From the NCBI GenBank assembly GCA_023935145.1, contig CM043702.1, forward strand, positions 74,792,820-74,856,819: a DNA stretch of 64,000 nucleotides. The letters run 5' to 3'. The position numbers and the translations under genes were made by a program. Source of the DNA: Bretschneidera sinensis. Taxonomy: Eukaryota; Streptophyta; Magnoliopsida; Brassicales; Akaniaceae. Of this stretch, positions 10,588-21,384 are shown piece after piece; the first letter of the stretch is position 1, and each line of letters begins with the position of its first letter. A model generated the notes under the pieces. It did not search any database. It was given only the letters and a program-made list of their open reading frames with translations, and was not told the DNA's origin.

Positions 10588-11983
10588 GGCACGGTCCGGC
10601 TGAAGACGTTAAACTTAGCACTCATGGGAGGCACCCCACAGCTTATCCTTTTATTTTTATAGTTTTTTATATTTATTATTATTTATTTATTTTTAGTACT
10701 TCTTGTTTTCCTGTATTACGTTAGTTTTTCTTTTTGAGGGACAATGTGTGCATCCGTTCAAGTTTTGGGGTGTGCTATGAGTCATACCGGCCCAACTAGT
10801 TCTCCATCTCCTAGGTTAGATCTTTCCATGATAGTCACACATTGGGGACAATGTGTAATTAAAGTTTGGGGGTATGGGAGACACATTCACACACCTTGTC
10901 CCAATTTTTTTTATATTATTATTGAAAAGATAAATGCATGTTCATATTGTTTTAAAAATTTTGGTTGATTTAAACAAATATTATGAAAAGATTTCATCAG
11001 TAAGCTTAAAATATTGAACACATGGTCTAAAAATAAAGTTTTAAAAGTTTAATTATTTACTTTAAGGCATTTAAGAATTCACAAGTTTGATCTAAATCTG
11101 ACACGAGCACATTAGCACATAATTGTATGGGGTATGACATGTAATTTTAATTTGTGTGTCTCCTTGGCTTAACTATAACCGGATGACTTGTTAGATGAAC
11201 ATTTTGGCATAGAAAAATATAAAATTTTTATTGCACAAAAAGAGAAAATAAAATGCTCCTAATGATCATTAAATAAACTTTCCACTGAGTAATTAGACCT
11301 CTTACCTCAGTAAGCAGTGAGTGTTCACGTCAAAAGGTTGGGATTGTGCTTATAATGATCATGAAAATACAGTTTCCACTGAGTAACTGGACCTCTAGCC
11401 TCAGTAAGCAGTGAGTGTTCACGTCAAAAGGTGAGAATTTTGCTTGGCAGCATTAAGACCAGTTAGTTTCATAGCCTTTTTGACTCGTGTTAGTAAGTCC
11501 TTAGGGGTGTCTTTACACCTAATGCCCTAAAACCATCTAGTTTGGGAGTCATTGGCTAAACACTCGCTACATGGGTCAATAAGAAAGCTCAAGAGAACTC
11601 AACGTGGCAAAAATCTCATAATAAAAGAAAAAAAAGAAAGAAATAAAACTATACCATTATCGTTATTCTGGTAGGAAATTCGATGAATGTTAAGACACCG
11701 AAACACTACATATTGGAATCATTTGGAAGCTTCATTTTTTATGTGCTAGTTCACCATACACTGATTCAGACTTTTGATGCCTTAGCTTGCCTCTTGTAAG
11801 TAATTAAAATTTAAAACTCCTATTCATTGCGAAGATGGGTTTGTACTTTAAGCTTGCTCATGAATAAATATCATGGTTTGTGGGACACTTAAATTTTCGG
11901 ATACCATGAATGATGGATTTATCTTTGCGTCTCTGTTTTTCATTTAGTTTTTAGTTTTGTATTGCTAAGGGACTAGCAATATG
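10588..11983 (+). other. Element A 3' noncoding region 1
   Basis: No coding sequence of weight. Contents in order: conserved block 1 (10595-10640), including the TGGGAGGCACCCCA stem; a T-rich stretch; an internal polypurine-like run near 10758-10775; conserved block 2 (10837-10878); two ACTGAG...CTCAGT hairpins followed by TTCACGTCAAAAGG (about 11283-11335 and 11373-11432); the hairpins GGTGTctttACACC and AAACCA...TGGTTT-like near 11505-11550; then an AT-rich tail. Confidence 0.7.
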
Positions 11984-11997
11984 TAAGTTTGGGGGTG
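11984..11997 (+). other. Polypurine tract before LTR B
   Basis: taagtttgggggtg directly abutting TGATAGG, the start of LTR B. Confidence 0.75.
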
Positions 11998-13267
11998 TGA
12001 TAGGAGCTTAAATATTCATATTTAAGTCCCTTAATTTACATTTGTGAAGCTCTTAGTTTGCGTATTTTATTCCATTTTACTTCATTTTTATGTTTTCTAT
12101 GTTTTTATAGGTTTTTGGAAGAAATGAAGCATTTTGGAACTCAAAGAGCAAAATTAGAATCGGGAGCTGTAGAAGAGTGCGATCGAGCACAATCCTTGGT
12201 GCGATCGAGTGCACAAGCACTTGTGCACTCAAGGAGAAGGCTCGAGCGCAAACTCATGCGATCGAGCGCACACGTATCAGTGAAATATCAAAATGGCAGT
12301 TCCTATTTTGGAAAGTAGGGTGAGAGACTTGTTTTGGAAATTAGGGTTTCCAAGTGTCCTTAGAACCCTATAAATAGACTTATAAAACACAGAAACAGGA
12401 TATCCCTTTTTAGTTTTAGTTTTAGGTCTGGAGGCTAGAGGCCAGAGAGGAATCTACGAAGAATTGATGACTCTTCAATGGAGCTCTCTCGGGTTTCTTT
12501 TTTCCTTTATTTTATTATGTGTAACTAAACTTTTAGTAGGTCTTGGTTGAAGCCTTAATTATGTTTAACCAATAATTCAGTATTGGCGCCTTTGCAATAT
12601 TTATGTTGTGATTCTTGATTTAATTAATGTCTATTTTTATTTAAATTCCTCATATGTGTGTGTCTGATCAACTTATGCATGTGATCTGGATTAGTTAGTT
12701 GAATCAATTTGGATGACCGATTCCTGGGTTCAACAATAATAACAAAAGATATCTTATCCGGATGCTGGAGTTAATCAACATGGGAAACCGGGAGTGGACC
12801 AAGCCCTAGGTCTCGTGTAGTTGTTGATTTCCACAGATCCTATGCTTTCTTAAGGAACAACTCAGTATACACCATGCTGAATCACTTAAGAGAGAAAAGA
12901 GTTTGAGTATACACCATGCCTAACTCGTTGCTTAGGGAAATCAATAGCCTAAGGAATGGACCAAGCCCTTAGGTTGACAACCAGCAGGTATTCATAGCAT
13001 GAGTAAAGTATTGACATATTGTTTTTTTGGGGTACCATGATTAGTGGTGGATACCAAGTCCCTACACCTTTATCATTATTATTAATCTAGACTCAACATT
13101 TATTTCTATCTATTTTTACTTTGTGAAGTTAATTCTATATCGAAATTCACCAATTCCTGTGGAAATGATCTCGCACTTGCAGACTATGCTACTGTAGACC
13201 TTGTGCACTTGCAAGTAAAACAAGTGCGACTAGTTACTTATTTATTTAGGTAGATAAATGCACAACA
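11998..13267 (+). repeat. LTR B, middle LTR of element A (B-type)
   Basis: 1270-bp LTR from TGATAGGAGC to GCACAACA, flanked by a polypurine tract and a primer site as a real LTR would be. It differs from the outer LTRs in its U3, including a block near 12285-12320 (aaaatggcagttcctattttgg) shared with the minus-strand LTR at 56422-57762. Promoter array at 12175-12272 and TATA (tataaatag) at 12369-12377. Confidence 0.85.
12175..12377 (+). promoter_or_regulatory. LTR B promoter: GATCGAGCGCA array plus TATA box
   Basis: Four to five motif copies (gcgatcgagcaca, gcgatcgagtgca, ctcgagcgca, gcgatcgagcgca) at 12175-12272, about 100 bp before tataaatag at 12369-12377. Confidence 0.6.
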
Positions 13268-13273
13268 AGTTTT

Positions 13274-13291
13274 TGGCACCGTTCCCGGGGA
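13274..13291 (+). other. Primer-binding site after LTR B
   Basis: TGGCACCGTTCCCGGGGA, a two-mismatch version of the tRNA-Asp-type site, just after LTR B. The leader that follows is shortened: it lacks the T-rich stretch found in other copies and goes almost straight to the motif and hairpin (13344-13365). Confidence 0.75.
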
Positions 13292-13387
13292 TCTAGCACA
13301 ATTCAAGGTGCGCTCAAGCACAAAAGGTCCAGAGAGTACCCGAGCAACAGTACTGAAACTGCTGCACTGAAGTGATTCAACTGATTC

Positions 13388-14368
13388 ATGCAAAGGCTTC
13401 GATCCAAAAATCCAATCTTCTTTCCACTCAATACAGAGCAAGGAGTAAAGAGCAAGGGCATGTATGAAGTGAACTTAAATGGTAGATTTCCAAATTGGTT
13501 GGATGCTATGGAAAGAAAGATAGATATGCTTGTAAAACGCACGACTGCGCAAAACATCCCTTCTCGTCCACAAGCTACACAACTCCAGGTATGTGCTATA
13601 TGTTCTAATATTAATCACATTTCTGAAACTTGCCCTGTGTATTACTTTGTAGATCCAGAGGAAGCAAACTATGTGGGACCAAACAACTATCATTCTAAGA
13701 ACAATGCATATGCAAATACCTACAATCCTGGATGATGAAACCACCCCAACTTCTCATGGAACAACGATCAAAATGCCCTAAACCTTCATGGGCAGCAAAG
13801 GAATTCCCAACCAGCAGCCCAATCAGTTTCAGAATCAAAGGATATTGACCTAGAGAGCAATGTGAGGCAACTGGCAGCTCAGCAACAACAATTGATAACT
13901 TCACAAGAACAGTTCATGGCAGAGGAAATAAAATTTTGAACTGAGCAAAGACAAATCGATGCCAAGCATGAGCAAGCTATTCAAAGGCTAAAGGTGCAAA
14001 TGGGGCAATTGGCTAAGGAGCTAAGTGAAAGAAAACAGGGAGAATTTCTAGGCCATCACATTGATCCATTAGAAACTGCTCTTACCTATAATGTCCTAAG
14101 ATCGGATTTTGAGCCCGAATGTAAAGATGTTACTGATGACATCATTGAAACTATGCACCTTCTTGAGGCCCCTCCAAAGCATCCAATTAAGTACACCGAT
14201 CAATTTGACACTCTTGTGCCTTCTAATACTACTTTTTTCCCTTTTATTGTCCAGGCACCAAATTTGGAGTTGAAGCAATTGCCAAAGTATTTTACTTATG
14301 CTTATATGGGAGAGAATAAGACACTACCTGTGCTAGTTGCTGCAAATCTTAGTTTTGGGGAAGAATAA
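13388..14368 (+). pseudogene. gag: Element A mini-gag 2, 326 codons with two stops
   Basis: Reduced Gag in one frame from ATG 13388 to TAA 14366-14368, broken only by stops near 13733 and 13937. In order: an N-terminal peptide (MQRLRSKNPIFFPL), the segment GVKSKGMYEVNLNG, a CCHC knuckle (CAICSNINHISETC, about 13590), a Gln-rich coiled coil (RQLAAQQQQLITSQEQ), QMGQLAKELSERKQGEF, a protease-tail-like HHIDPLETALTYN, and the pre-RT peptide PNLELKQLPKYFTYAYMGEN. Against the fuller gag at 49667-51100 the whole capsid core is missing, and the join stays in frame. A role as a trans-packaged Gag fragment is inference. Confidence 0.75.
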
Positions 14369-15756
14369 AGCACGGTCCGGTTGAAGACGTTAAACTTAGC
14401 ACTCATGGGAGGCACCCCAAAGCTTATCCTTTTATTTTTATTGTTTTTCATATTTATTGTTATTTATTTACTTTTAGTACTTCTCGTTTTCCCGTATTAC
14501 GTTATTTTTTCTTTTAGGGACAATGTGTGCATCTGTTCAAGTTTGGGGGTGTGCTATGAGCTATGCCGGCCCAACTAGTTCTCCATCTCCCAAGTCAGAT
14601 CTTTCCATGATAGTCACACATTGAGGACAATGTGTAATTTAAGTTTGGGGGTATGGGATACACATTCACACACTTTGTCCCAGTTTGTTTTTTTAGAAAA
14701 GATAAATGCATTTTCATTTTGTGTTAGGAATTTTGGTTGATTTAAAATATGATAAAACTCCATTAGCAAGCTTAAAATCTAGAACACATAGTCTTGTAAT
14801 AAGAATTTTACAAAGTTTAGTTACCTACCTCAAGGCACTTAAGAATTCACCAGTTTGATCCAGATCTAACACGAGCACATTAGCACATATTTGTGTGGGG
14901 TATGACATATAATTCTTATATATATGTTTTCTTGACCTAACTGTAATCGGATAACTTGTTAAAAGAAGGCTTTGGCATAAGAAAAATGAAGAAAAATGTC
15001 CATCATGCAAAAAGAGAATAAAAACCTTCTAAACGATCATTAAAGAAAAAACTTTCCACTAAGTAACTGAACCTCTTGCCTCAGTAAGCAGTGAGTGTGC
15101 ACTTCAAAAGGTGGAAATTAAGCATTTAATGATCATAATAAAAATTTCCACTGAGTAACTAGGCCTCTTACCTCAGTAAGCAGTGAGTGTTCACGTCAAA
15201 AGGTGAGAATTTCACTTGGAAGCATTAAGACCTGTTAGTTTCGTAGCCTTTTTGACTTGAGTTAGTAAGTCCTTAGGGGTGTCTTTACACCCAATGCCCT
15301 AAAACCATCTGGTTTGGGAGTTATTGGCTAAACACTTGTTACAAGGGTCAATTAGAAAGCTTAATGGAACTCAACATGGAAAAAATCACATGATAAAAGA
15401 AAAAGAAAAGAAGCAAGCATTATGCCATTTTGGTTCTTTTTGATAAGGAATTTGATGAAGGTTTGGACATCAAAACACTATACATTAAAATTATATGTAA
15501 GCCTCATCTTCTATGTGCTAATTCATCACACATAGATCAAACTTGCGATGCCTTAAGCCAACCATAGGTAAGCAATATAAGCTTTTAAAATCCTTATTCA
15601 GTATAAAAATGTGTTTTTATTATAAGCTTACTCATGAACGGTCATCATAGTTTTATGTGCAACCCAAATTTTTGAATATCATGAAAAATGAATTTATCTT
15701 TAAATTTTGTTTCGACATAGTCTTTCATTTTGTATTGCTAAGGGACTAGCAATATG
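14369..15756 (+). other. Element A 3' noncoding region 2
   Basis: Same order as region 1: block 1 (14376-14423), internal polypurine-like run near 14537-14554, block 2 with the hairpin at 14616-14635, two ACTGAG-type hairpins (about 15055-15110 and 15150-15205, the first decayed), the GGTGT/ACACC and AAACCA/TGGTTT hairpins near 15275-15320, and an AT-rich tail. No gene seen. Confidence 0.7.
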
Positions 15757-15770
15757 TAAGTTTAGGGGTG
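15757..15770 (+). other. Polypurine tract before LTR A'
   Basis: taagtttaggggtg directly before TGATAAGTGC. Confidence 0.7.
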
Positions 15771-17055
15771 TGATAAGTGCTAAAATAGTCATTTTTAAGC
15801 CCCTTAATTTACATTTGTTAGGCTCTTTGGTTATCTATTTTAGTAGATTCAGTTTCATTTTTATGTTTTATGTGTTTTTCATAGGGCTTTGACAAAAAGA
15901 TGACATTTTGGAGCTCTAAGGAGTAAAAGGTAAAGTTTTGCAAACCAGCAATGTGCGCTCGAGCGCACCTCCCTTGTGATCGAGCGCTCAGGCACACGAG
16001 CGCACTCATAGAAGGCTCGAGCGCACACATGCGCTCGAGCGCAACCCGTATATGCTTGAGCGCACACACTCCAGAGGCAGCAAAGCAAGATATGGAAAGA
16101 AGTGTTCGGACCTCAAATAGAAAATTAGGGTTTCGGAGCACCCTAAGAGCCCTATATATAGCATTGTAAAACACGTAAACCAGACCTTTTGTTTTAGACT
16201 TGAAGTTGAAAGCTTATGAGAGGACTTGATGACTCGTCTCCCGAGTCTTCTTCGGGTTTTATTTTTCTGTTTTTGTTTCATTATGGTTATAATGTTTAGT
16301 TCAACTAGCAAGTGTAACTAAACTCTTATAGGGCTCGATTGAAGCCTAGTTATGTTTTTCCACATATATATTCATTAATTACCTTTGTCTATAGCCATGT
16401 TAGAATGTTTAACTTGATTAATGCCTGCTTGTATTTAAATTCCTAATATGTGTGTGTCTGATCAACGTATGTATGTGGTATAAATTAGTTAGTTGAATCA
16501 ATTTGGATGACCGAGTCCTAGGTCCAACAATAGTAACAAAAGATATTCACACCGGATTCTTGGGTTAATCAATATGGGAAACTGGGAGCGGACCAAGCCC
16601 TAGGTCCCGTGTGGTTGCCGATCTCCACAACCCTTATGCTCTCTTAAGGAATAACTTAGTATACACCCATGTTGAATCCCTTAAGAAAGAAAAGAGTTAG
16701 AGTATACACCATGCCTAACTCGTTGCATAGGGAGATCAATAGCCTAAGGTGTGGGCCAAGCCCTTAGGTTGGCAACCATTAAATATTCATAACAAGGCTA
16801 GAGCATTGGCACCTTACTTAGTGGGAAAGTGTAATTAGTTGTGGATATCGCAGTCCTATGTTCTTATTATTATTAACTCACACTCAACATTTATTTCTCT
16901 TTTTACTTAGAAGAAACTAATTCTAAATCGAAGTTTACTAATCCTTGTGGAAATGATCTCGCACTTGCACACTATGCTACCATTGACCTTGTGTACTTGC
17001 AAGTAAAACTAGTACGATTATTTGCATATTTATTTAGGTAGATAATAGCACAACA
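15771..17055 (+). repeat. Element A 3' LTR (A-type)
   Basis: 1285-bp partner of 7983-9277. Promoter array at 15954-16065, including the palindrome TGCGCTCGAGCGCA twice. TATA (ctatatatag) at about 16152-16161. It ends GCACAACA, followed by AGAAT, the target-site duplication. Confidence 0.9.
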
Positions 17056-17060
17056 AGAAT

Positions 17061-17730
17061 TTTAATGGAAAGGGAGACTTTGCTCTTTAGAAGCGGAAGA
17101 TCAAGGCTGTTCTTATGCAACAGAAGGTGGACTTGGCAATTGAAAAAGATGACAATTTTCCAGCAAGTTTCACGGAGATCCAGTGGATTGAGATGAAGAA
17201 GATGGCATATAGCACCATCTATCTGAACATGTTAGATAGTGTCATAAGGGAGTGCAGAGACTCGAAAGATCCAACTGTCCTTTGGAAGAAACTAGATGAG
17301 TTATTTCTTACCAAGACTCTCCCAAATAAAATTTATCTTCTTAAAAGAATCTTTGCTTTTAAAAGGGTCCAAATAAAGAGTTGCAAGATAATCTTGATGT
17401 GTTTAATAAACTAGTTCAAGATTTGGCTAGTTGTAGTATAACATTACTGGATGAACAATTGGCTGTTATGTTATTGAGTTATCTTCTTGATTATTTTGAA
17501 AGTTTGATTAATGCTATTGAATATGGAAGAGATACACTAACCCAGGAAATTGTGATCAATGCTATAAGGGCTCATGATTTCAAAGCTAAGATGAGGGAAG
17601 CATTAAGTGGAGAAGGGCTATTCATTAGAGGAAGGTCAACAACTCGAAATAGCAGTAGCATCCATGGCAACTATCGGGAGAAATCAAAGGGTAGAGGGCT
17701 GAGCCATGGAAGATTGCATTTAAGTGATCT
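17061..17730 (+). pseudogene. gag: copia-2 gag, remainder
   Basis: Continuation of the copia gag interrupted at 7982: NGKGDFAL near 17062, then a stop, VLMQQKVDLAIEKDDNFPAS, KLDELFLTKTLPNKIYLLK, YLLDYFESLINAIEYGRDTL and AHDFKAKMREALSGEG. A frameshift lies near 17375-17395. The coding match ends near 17720-17735, where the sequence switches to copia-1 on the other strand. That switch is the right breakpoint of the inferred inversion. The copia-1 copy of the same gag is at 19331-19767 (-). Confidence 0.88.
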
Positions 17731-18960
17731 AACCACCCTCCTTTCCAGGTCCCTTGTGATCTGATAGTCATTCTGACTTGCTGCATCATCACCTTCTTGC
17801 CATCCTTACTCTACCTGAACTGAATTTTCCTTGATGCTATGCTCCACAAATTTTGGACTGGTTTGCTCACTATCCCCTGTAGGGTTAGTTTTCTCCAAAT
17901 AAGAAAATAACAATTCATTAAAAATGACATCCCTACTTATTATGAGTTTCATTTCTTTTTGCTCTAAGGACCACAACCTATACACCTTAACCCCATCACC
18001 ATACCTTAGAAACACACATTTTTTAGACCTTGGGTTAAGTTAATTATCCTTTTGATGTGCAAACGTAGCACATCCAAAAGTCCTAAGGTTGCTTAACTCA
18101 GGGGATTTCCCACTCCACATTTCCTTGGGAGTCTGAAGGTCTAAAGCCCTAGAGGGTGATCTATTAACCAAATATGCAGTAGTAGACACAACCTCCCCCT
18201 AAAAATATTTTGGTAAACCGGACCCAATTAACATGCACCTAACCTTTTCCATAAGGGTCCTATTCATCCTCTCAGCAGCTCCATTTTGCTGAGGGGATTT
18301 CACAACCGTTCTATGTCTTAAAATCCCATCCATTATCAGATCTTAACACCTTAACTACCCTGTCCGTTTGAGTCCCAAACAACTTTTTCTACACCACAGA
18401 TTTATTCAAAGTATCTGATTTATTCTTAAGCAAATAAACCCAAAACTTTCTTGAATAATCATCAATTAAAGACAGAAAGTAATGATCACCTCCCTGTGTT
18501 GGTGTTCTTGCTGGTCCCCAAAGATCCGCATGGATGTAGTCAATAATCCTCTTAAACTTGTGCACTACTGTGTTGAAGCTGACCCGATGTTGCTTCCCAA
18601 GAACGTAACCGCAGAAATCAAGTTTTTTTACCTTGTCACCATCAAGTAGACCATTCTTGCTAAGAACTTGCAACCCCTTTTCGCTCATATGTCCCAAGCG
18701 ATTGTGCCAAAGTACTGCCTTATCCATCTCAGCCATCAAGCTTACTGCTTGATCCTTGATTTCTGTCTCTCTGATCATCTCATAGAGACCATCCTTTATT
18801 ACTGCTTTGATCACTATCAAAGATCCCTTGCTTACCTTGATCTTTCCTCCCTCTACTTTGTATGTGTACCTCATGGAATCTAGTTGCCCCAATGAGATCA
18901 AGTTTCTTCTCAAATCTGAAAGATACCTCACATTCTACACCAGCCTTGTGACTCCATCAA
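17731..18960 (-). pseudogene. pol: copia-1 integrase and linker to RT
   Basis: Minus-strand copia integrase. Pre-integrase part: LRRNLISLGQLDSMRYTYKV and WHNRLGHMSEKGLQVLSKNG. The zinc site has lost its second Cys (CGYVLGKQH). The core begins DYIHADLWGPARTPT and LIDDYSRKFWVYLLKNKSD; the next core motif reads RSDNG near 18335. The rest is full of stops. The linker resumes at 18015-17806 (CVFLRYGDGVKVYRLW, LIISRDVIFNE) and DYQITRDLERRVVRSL near 17785-17740, then breaks off. The matching RT is on the plus strand at 286-1845. Confidence 0.88.
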
Positions 18961-19330
18961 ATATTCTTAATCGGATGTCTCATATCCCCTCACTTGGCAA
19001 GAAGTATCATTCTCCAAGAAAACCTTTCCATCATTGGTTTCCTTGAAATTCTTGAACCAATCCCTGTAAGGGCACATATGATAAGTACACCTAGAATCCA
19101 GGATCTATTTCTCACTGCCTTGCCTCCTGCTCACATTTGAGCACACAACAAGAACATCATCTTGCTGTTCTCCTCTGGCAACCGAAGCCTTTCCATTCTT
19201 GGTATGGCTTCCTCCTCTCTTATCCCACATCTTCTTCTTGTAATCTTTCTTGAAATGATCCTCCTTATTGTAGTAGTGGCATCGCTTCCCTCCAAACTTC
19301 GGTTTGGAATGCGATCTCCCATGGGTCTAC
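18961..19330 (-). pseudogene. pol: copia-1 protease and zinc knuckle
   Basis: Minus strand, directly upstream of integrase. Knuckle remnant KRCHYYNKEDHFKKDY near 19280-19230, with ligands lost. The protease active site reads ILDSRCTYHMCPYRDWF near 19110-19060, where the family has D-S-G. The stretch is broken by stops. Confidence 0.78.
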
Positions 19331-19767
19331 CCTATACTTTTTGATTTCTCTTGGTAGTTGCCATGGATGCTACTACCATTTCGAGTTACTGGTATTCCTC
19401 TAACGAACAGCCCTTCTCCACTTGATGCTTCCCTCATCTTAGCTTTGAAATCATGAACCCTTATAGCATTGAACACAATTTCCTTGGTTAGTGTATCTCT
19501 TCCATATTCAATAGTATTAATCAAACTTTCAAAGTAATCAAGAAGAGAATTCAATAACATAACAGCCAATTGTTCATCTGGGAATACTACAACTAGCCAA
19601 ATCTTGAACTAGTTTATTAAACACATCAAGATTATCTTACAGCTCTTTACTAGGATCTATTTTAAAAGCAAAGATTCATTTGAGAAGATAAATCTTATTA
19701 GGGAGAGTCTTGGTAAGAAATAACTCATCTAGTTTCTTCCAAATGACAGTTGGATCTGCCGAGTCTC
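19331..19767 (-). pseudogene. gag: copia-1 gag, C-terminal part
   Basis: Minus-strand copy of the gag seen at 17061-17730: KLDELFLTKTLPNKIYL, LLDYFESLINTIEYGRDTL, VHDFKAKMREASSGEG, IHGNYQEKSKS. It is cut at 19767 by the LTR of element C. The N-terminal part resumes at 58248-58452 after about 38.5 kb of inserted sequence. Compared with the copia-2 gag, roughly 14 bases are missing between the two pieces. Confidence 0.88.
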
Positions 19768-19967
19768 TGATAAGAGCTTAAATATTCATATTTAAGCCCC
19801 TTAATTTACATTTATTAAGCCCTAGTTTATATTATTTTAGTCCATTTTACTTCATTTATGTGTTTTACATGTTTTTATAGGTCTATGAACAAAAGGAAGC
19901 ATTTTAGAAGCTTTTGGAGCTTAAAAGGAAGAAAACTGGAAAACCTGTAGCAGATACTGTCTGAAGT

Positions 19968-20157
19968 GCGATCGAGCACACCAGGAAGAGCGATCGAGCG
20001 CAACATTGCGATCGAGCGCACTCTGCTCGCGAGCGAGCTCACATGTTCGGGCGTGAATAGTAAAGCGACAGAATCAGTTTTGGAAATAAAGGAGTTTTTA
20101 TGTTTTAGAAATTTAGGGTTTCCTAAGTCTTCTAGGATTATTCAACCCCTATAAATA
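19968..20157 (+). promoter_or_regulatory. Element C promoter: GATCGAGCGCA array plus TATA box
   Basis: Three clear copies (gcgatcgagcaca, gcgatcgagcgca twice) and a decayed fourth at 19968-20042, then tataaata at 20150-20157, about 108 bp on. Confidence 0.62.
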
Positions 20158-20640
20158 CACTTGTAAAAACACAAATTAGATATCCTTTATTTTATCTTTT
20201 AATCTCCCTTTTGGGGGATCAAGCTTTCTTTTAGTTTTAGCTTTTGTTCGGGGAGGCCGAAGGCTGGACGAGCCCGAAGGAAGAGATCATGGAGACGAAT
20301 TGACGACTCTTCTCCATAATGTTTTCGGGTTTCTTCTTTCCTTTTTATCTTATTATGTGTAATTAACTTTTTGTTAAGGGCTTGGTTGCAGCCCTAATTA
20401 TGTTTACTCAATAATTCAGTATTGGCACCTTTTGGATATTTATGTTGTGTTGCTTAACTTGATTAATGCCTGTGTTTATTTAAAATTCCACATATGTATA
20501 TGTCTGATCAATATGTGCATGTGGTATGGACTTGTTAGTTAGACCAATTTGGATGACCGAGTCCTGGGTCTGACATTAGTAACAAAAGATATCCACACTG
20601 GATTCTTAACCTGGAGTAGATACCATGCCCTAGGTCTCAT

Positions 20641-20823
20641 GTGATTATCGATTTCCATAGTACCTATGCTCTCTTAAGGAACAATTCAGTAGATACCATA
20701 CTGAATCCCTTAAGACAGAAAAGAGTTACAGTAGATACCATGCCTAACTCGTTGCTTAGGGAGATCAATAGCTTAAGGAGTAGATACCATGCCCTTAGGT
20801 TGACAAACATTAGGTATTCATGA
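20641..20823 (+). CDS. Hypothetical 60-codon ORF in U5 of C-type LTRs
   Basis: Open reading frame on the sense strand of the LTR, downstream of the TATA box and so inside the predicted transcript leader. It reads LLRNNSVDT near the start, then VDTMPNSLLREINSLRSRYH. Similar ORFs, about 60 codons in all but one, recur at 24569-24802 (77 codons, altered end), 25053-25235 (-), 28990-29172 (-), 31591-31773 (-), 35522-35704 (-), 56210-56392 and 56694-56876 (-). Its sequence follows from the GTAGATACCATGC repeats and the stem-loop arms, so openness may be a by-product of an RNA structure. No function is recognised. Confidence 0.25.
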   Translation: MIIDFHSTYALLRNNSVDTILNPLRQKRVTVDTMPNSLLREINSLRSRYHALRLTNIRYS

Positions 20824-21099
20824 CATGAGTAAAGCATCGGCATACTATTTTGTTGTGGTAGCATGATTAGTGGTGGATATCAAGTCCCTACACCTTTATC
20901 TTTATTATTTCAAACTCAACATTTATTTCTCTTGTTTTTATTTCATTATTTCGAAACTAATTCTAAATCGAACTTTTCCAATCCCTGTGGAGATGATCTT
21001 GTTTCGCACACTATGCTACTGTTGATCTTGTGCACTTGCAAGTAAAACAAGTACGATTATTTGCTATTTATTTAGGTAGATAATCGCACAACAAGTTTT

Positions 21100-21117
21100 T
21101 GGCACCGTTGTCGGGGA
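21100..21117 (+). other. Element C primer-binding site
   Basis: TGGCACCGTTGTCGGGGA, two changes from the tRNA-Asp-type consensus. The leader follows, with GATCGAG-type motifs (21253-21310) and the hairpin at 21322-21343, to the mini-gag start at 21385. Confidence 0.75.
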
Positions 21118-21384
21118 TTGTGCTAAATTTCTTTTTGGAATTATTTTCATTAGTTTTTCTTTATTTTATTTTATTTTTATCAAAAAATCAGATTTATTCC
21201 TTCTTTTCGTTTTCTGTTCAGGCGTGCAGCAGAGGAGTTTCTATCCTCATTGCGATCGAGTGCACTCCTTGGTGCAATCGAGCGCTGTTCTTGGTGCACT
21301 CGAGCACTAGAGAGTACCCGAGCAGCAGTACTGAAATTGCTACACTGAAGCTTTTCAACTAATTCCTTCGAAGAAGAAGCACCA

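Larger units (their letters stand above)
7983..17055 (+). mobile_element. Element A: three-LTR Athila-like non-autonomous composite
   Basis: Inserted in copia-2 gag and bounded by TGATAAGG...CACAACA, with AGAAG/AGAAT duplications (7978-7982 and 17056-17060). Order: LTR A, internal region 1, a divergent LTR B, internal region 2, LTR A'. The two outer LTRs share diagnostic sequence (the ggctctttggttatctattt block) that LTR B lacks. Both internal regions carry a primer site, a mini-gag, conserved noncoding blocks and a polypurine tract. No RT, RNase H or integrase is present. Likely origin is recombination between related elements, or transposition of a three-LTR unit. Confidence 0.88.
19768..21093 (+). 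repeat. Element C 5' LTR (C-type)
   Basis: 1326 bp, TGATAAGAGC to GCACAACA. Promoter array and TATA listed separately. U5 holds four copies of GTAGATACCATGC-like sequence (20616, 20689, 20731, 20780) and a stem-loop (CTTAAGG at 20673, CTGAATCCCTTAAG at 20701-20714). Confidence 0.9.
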
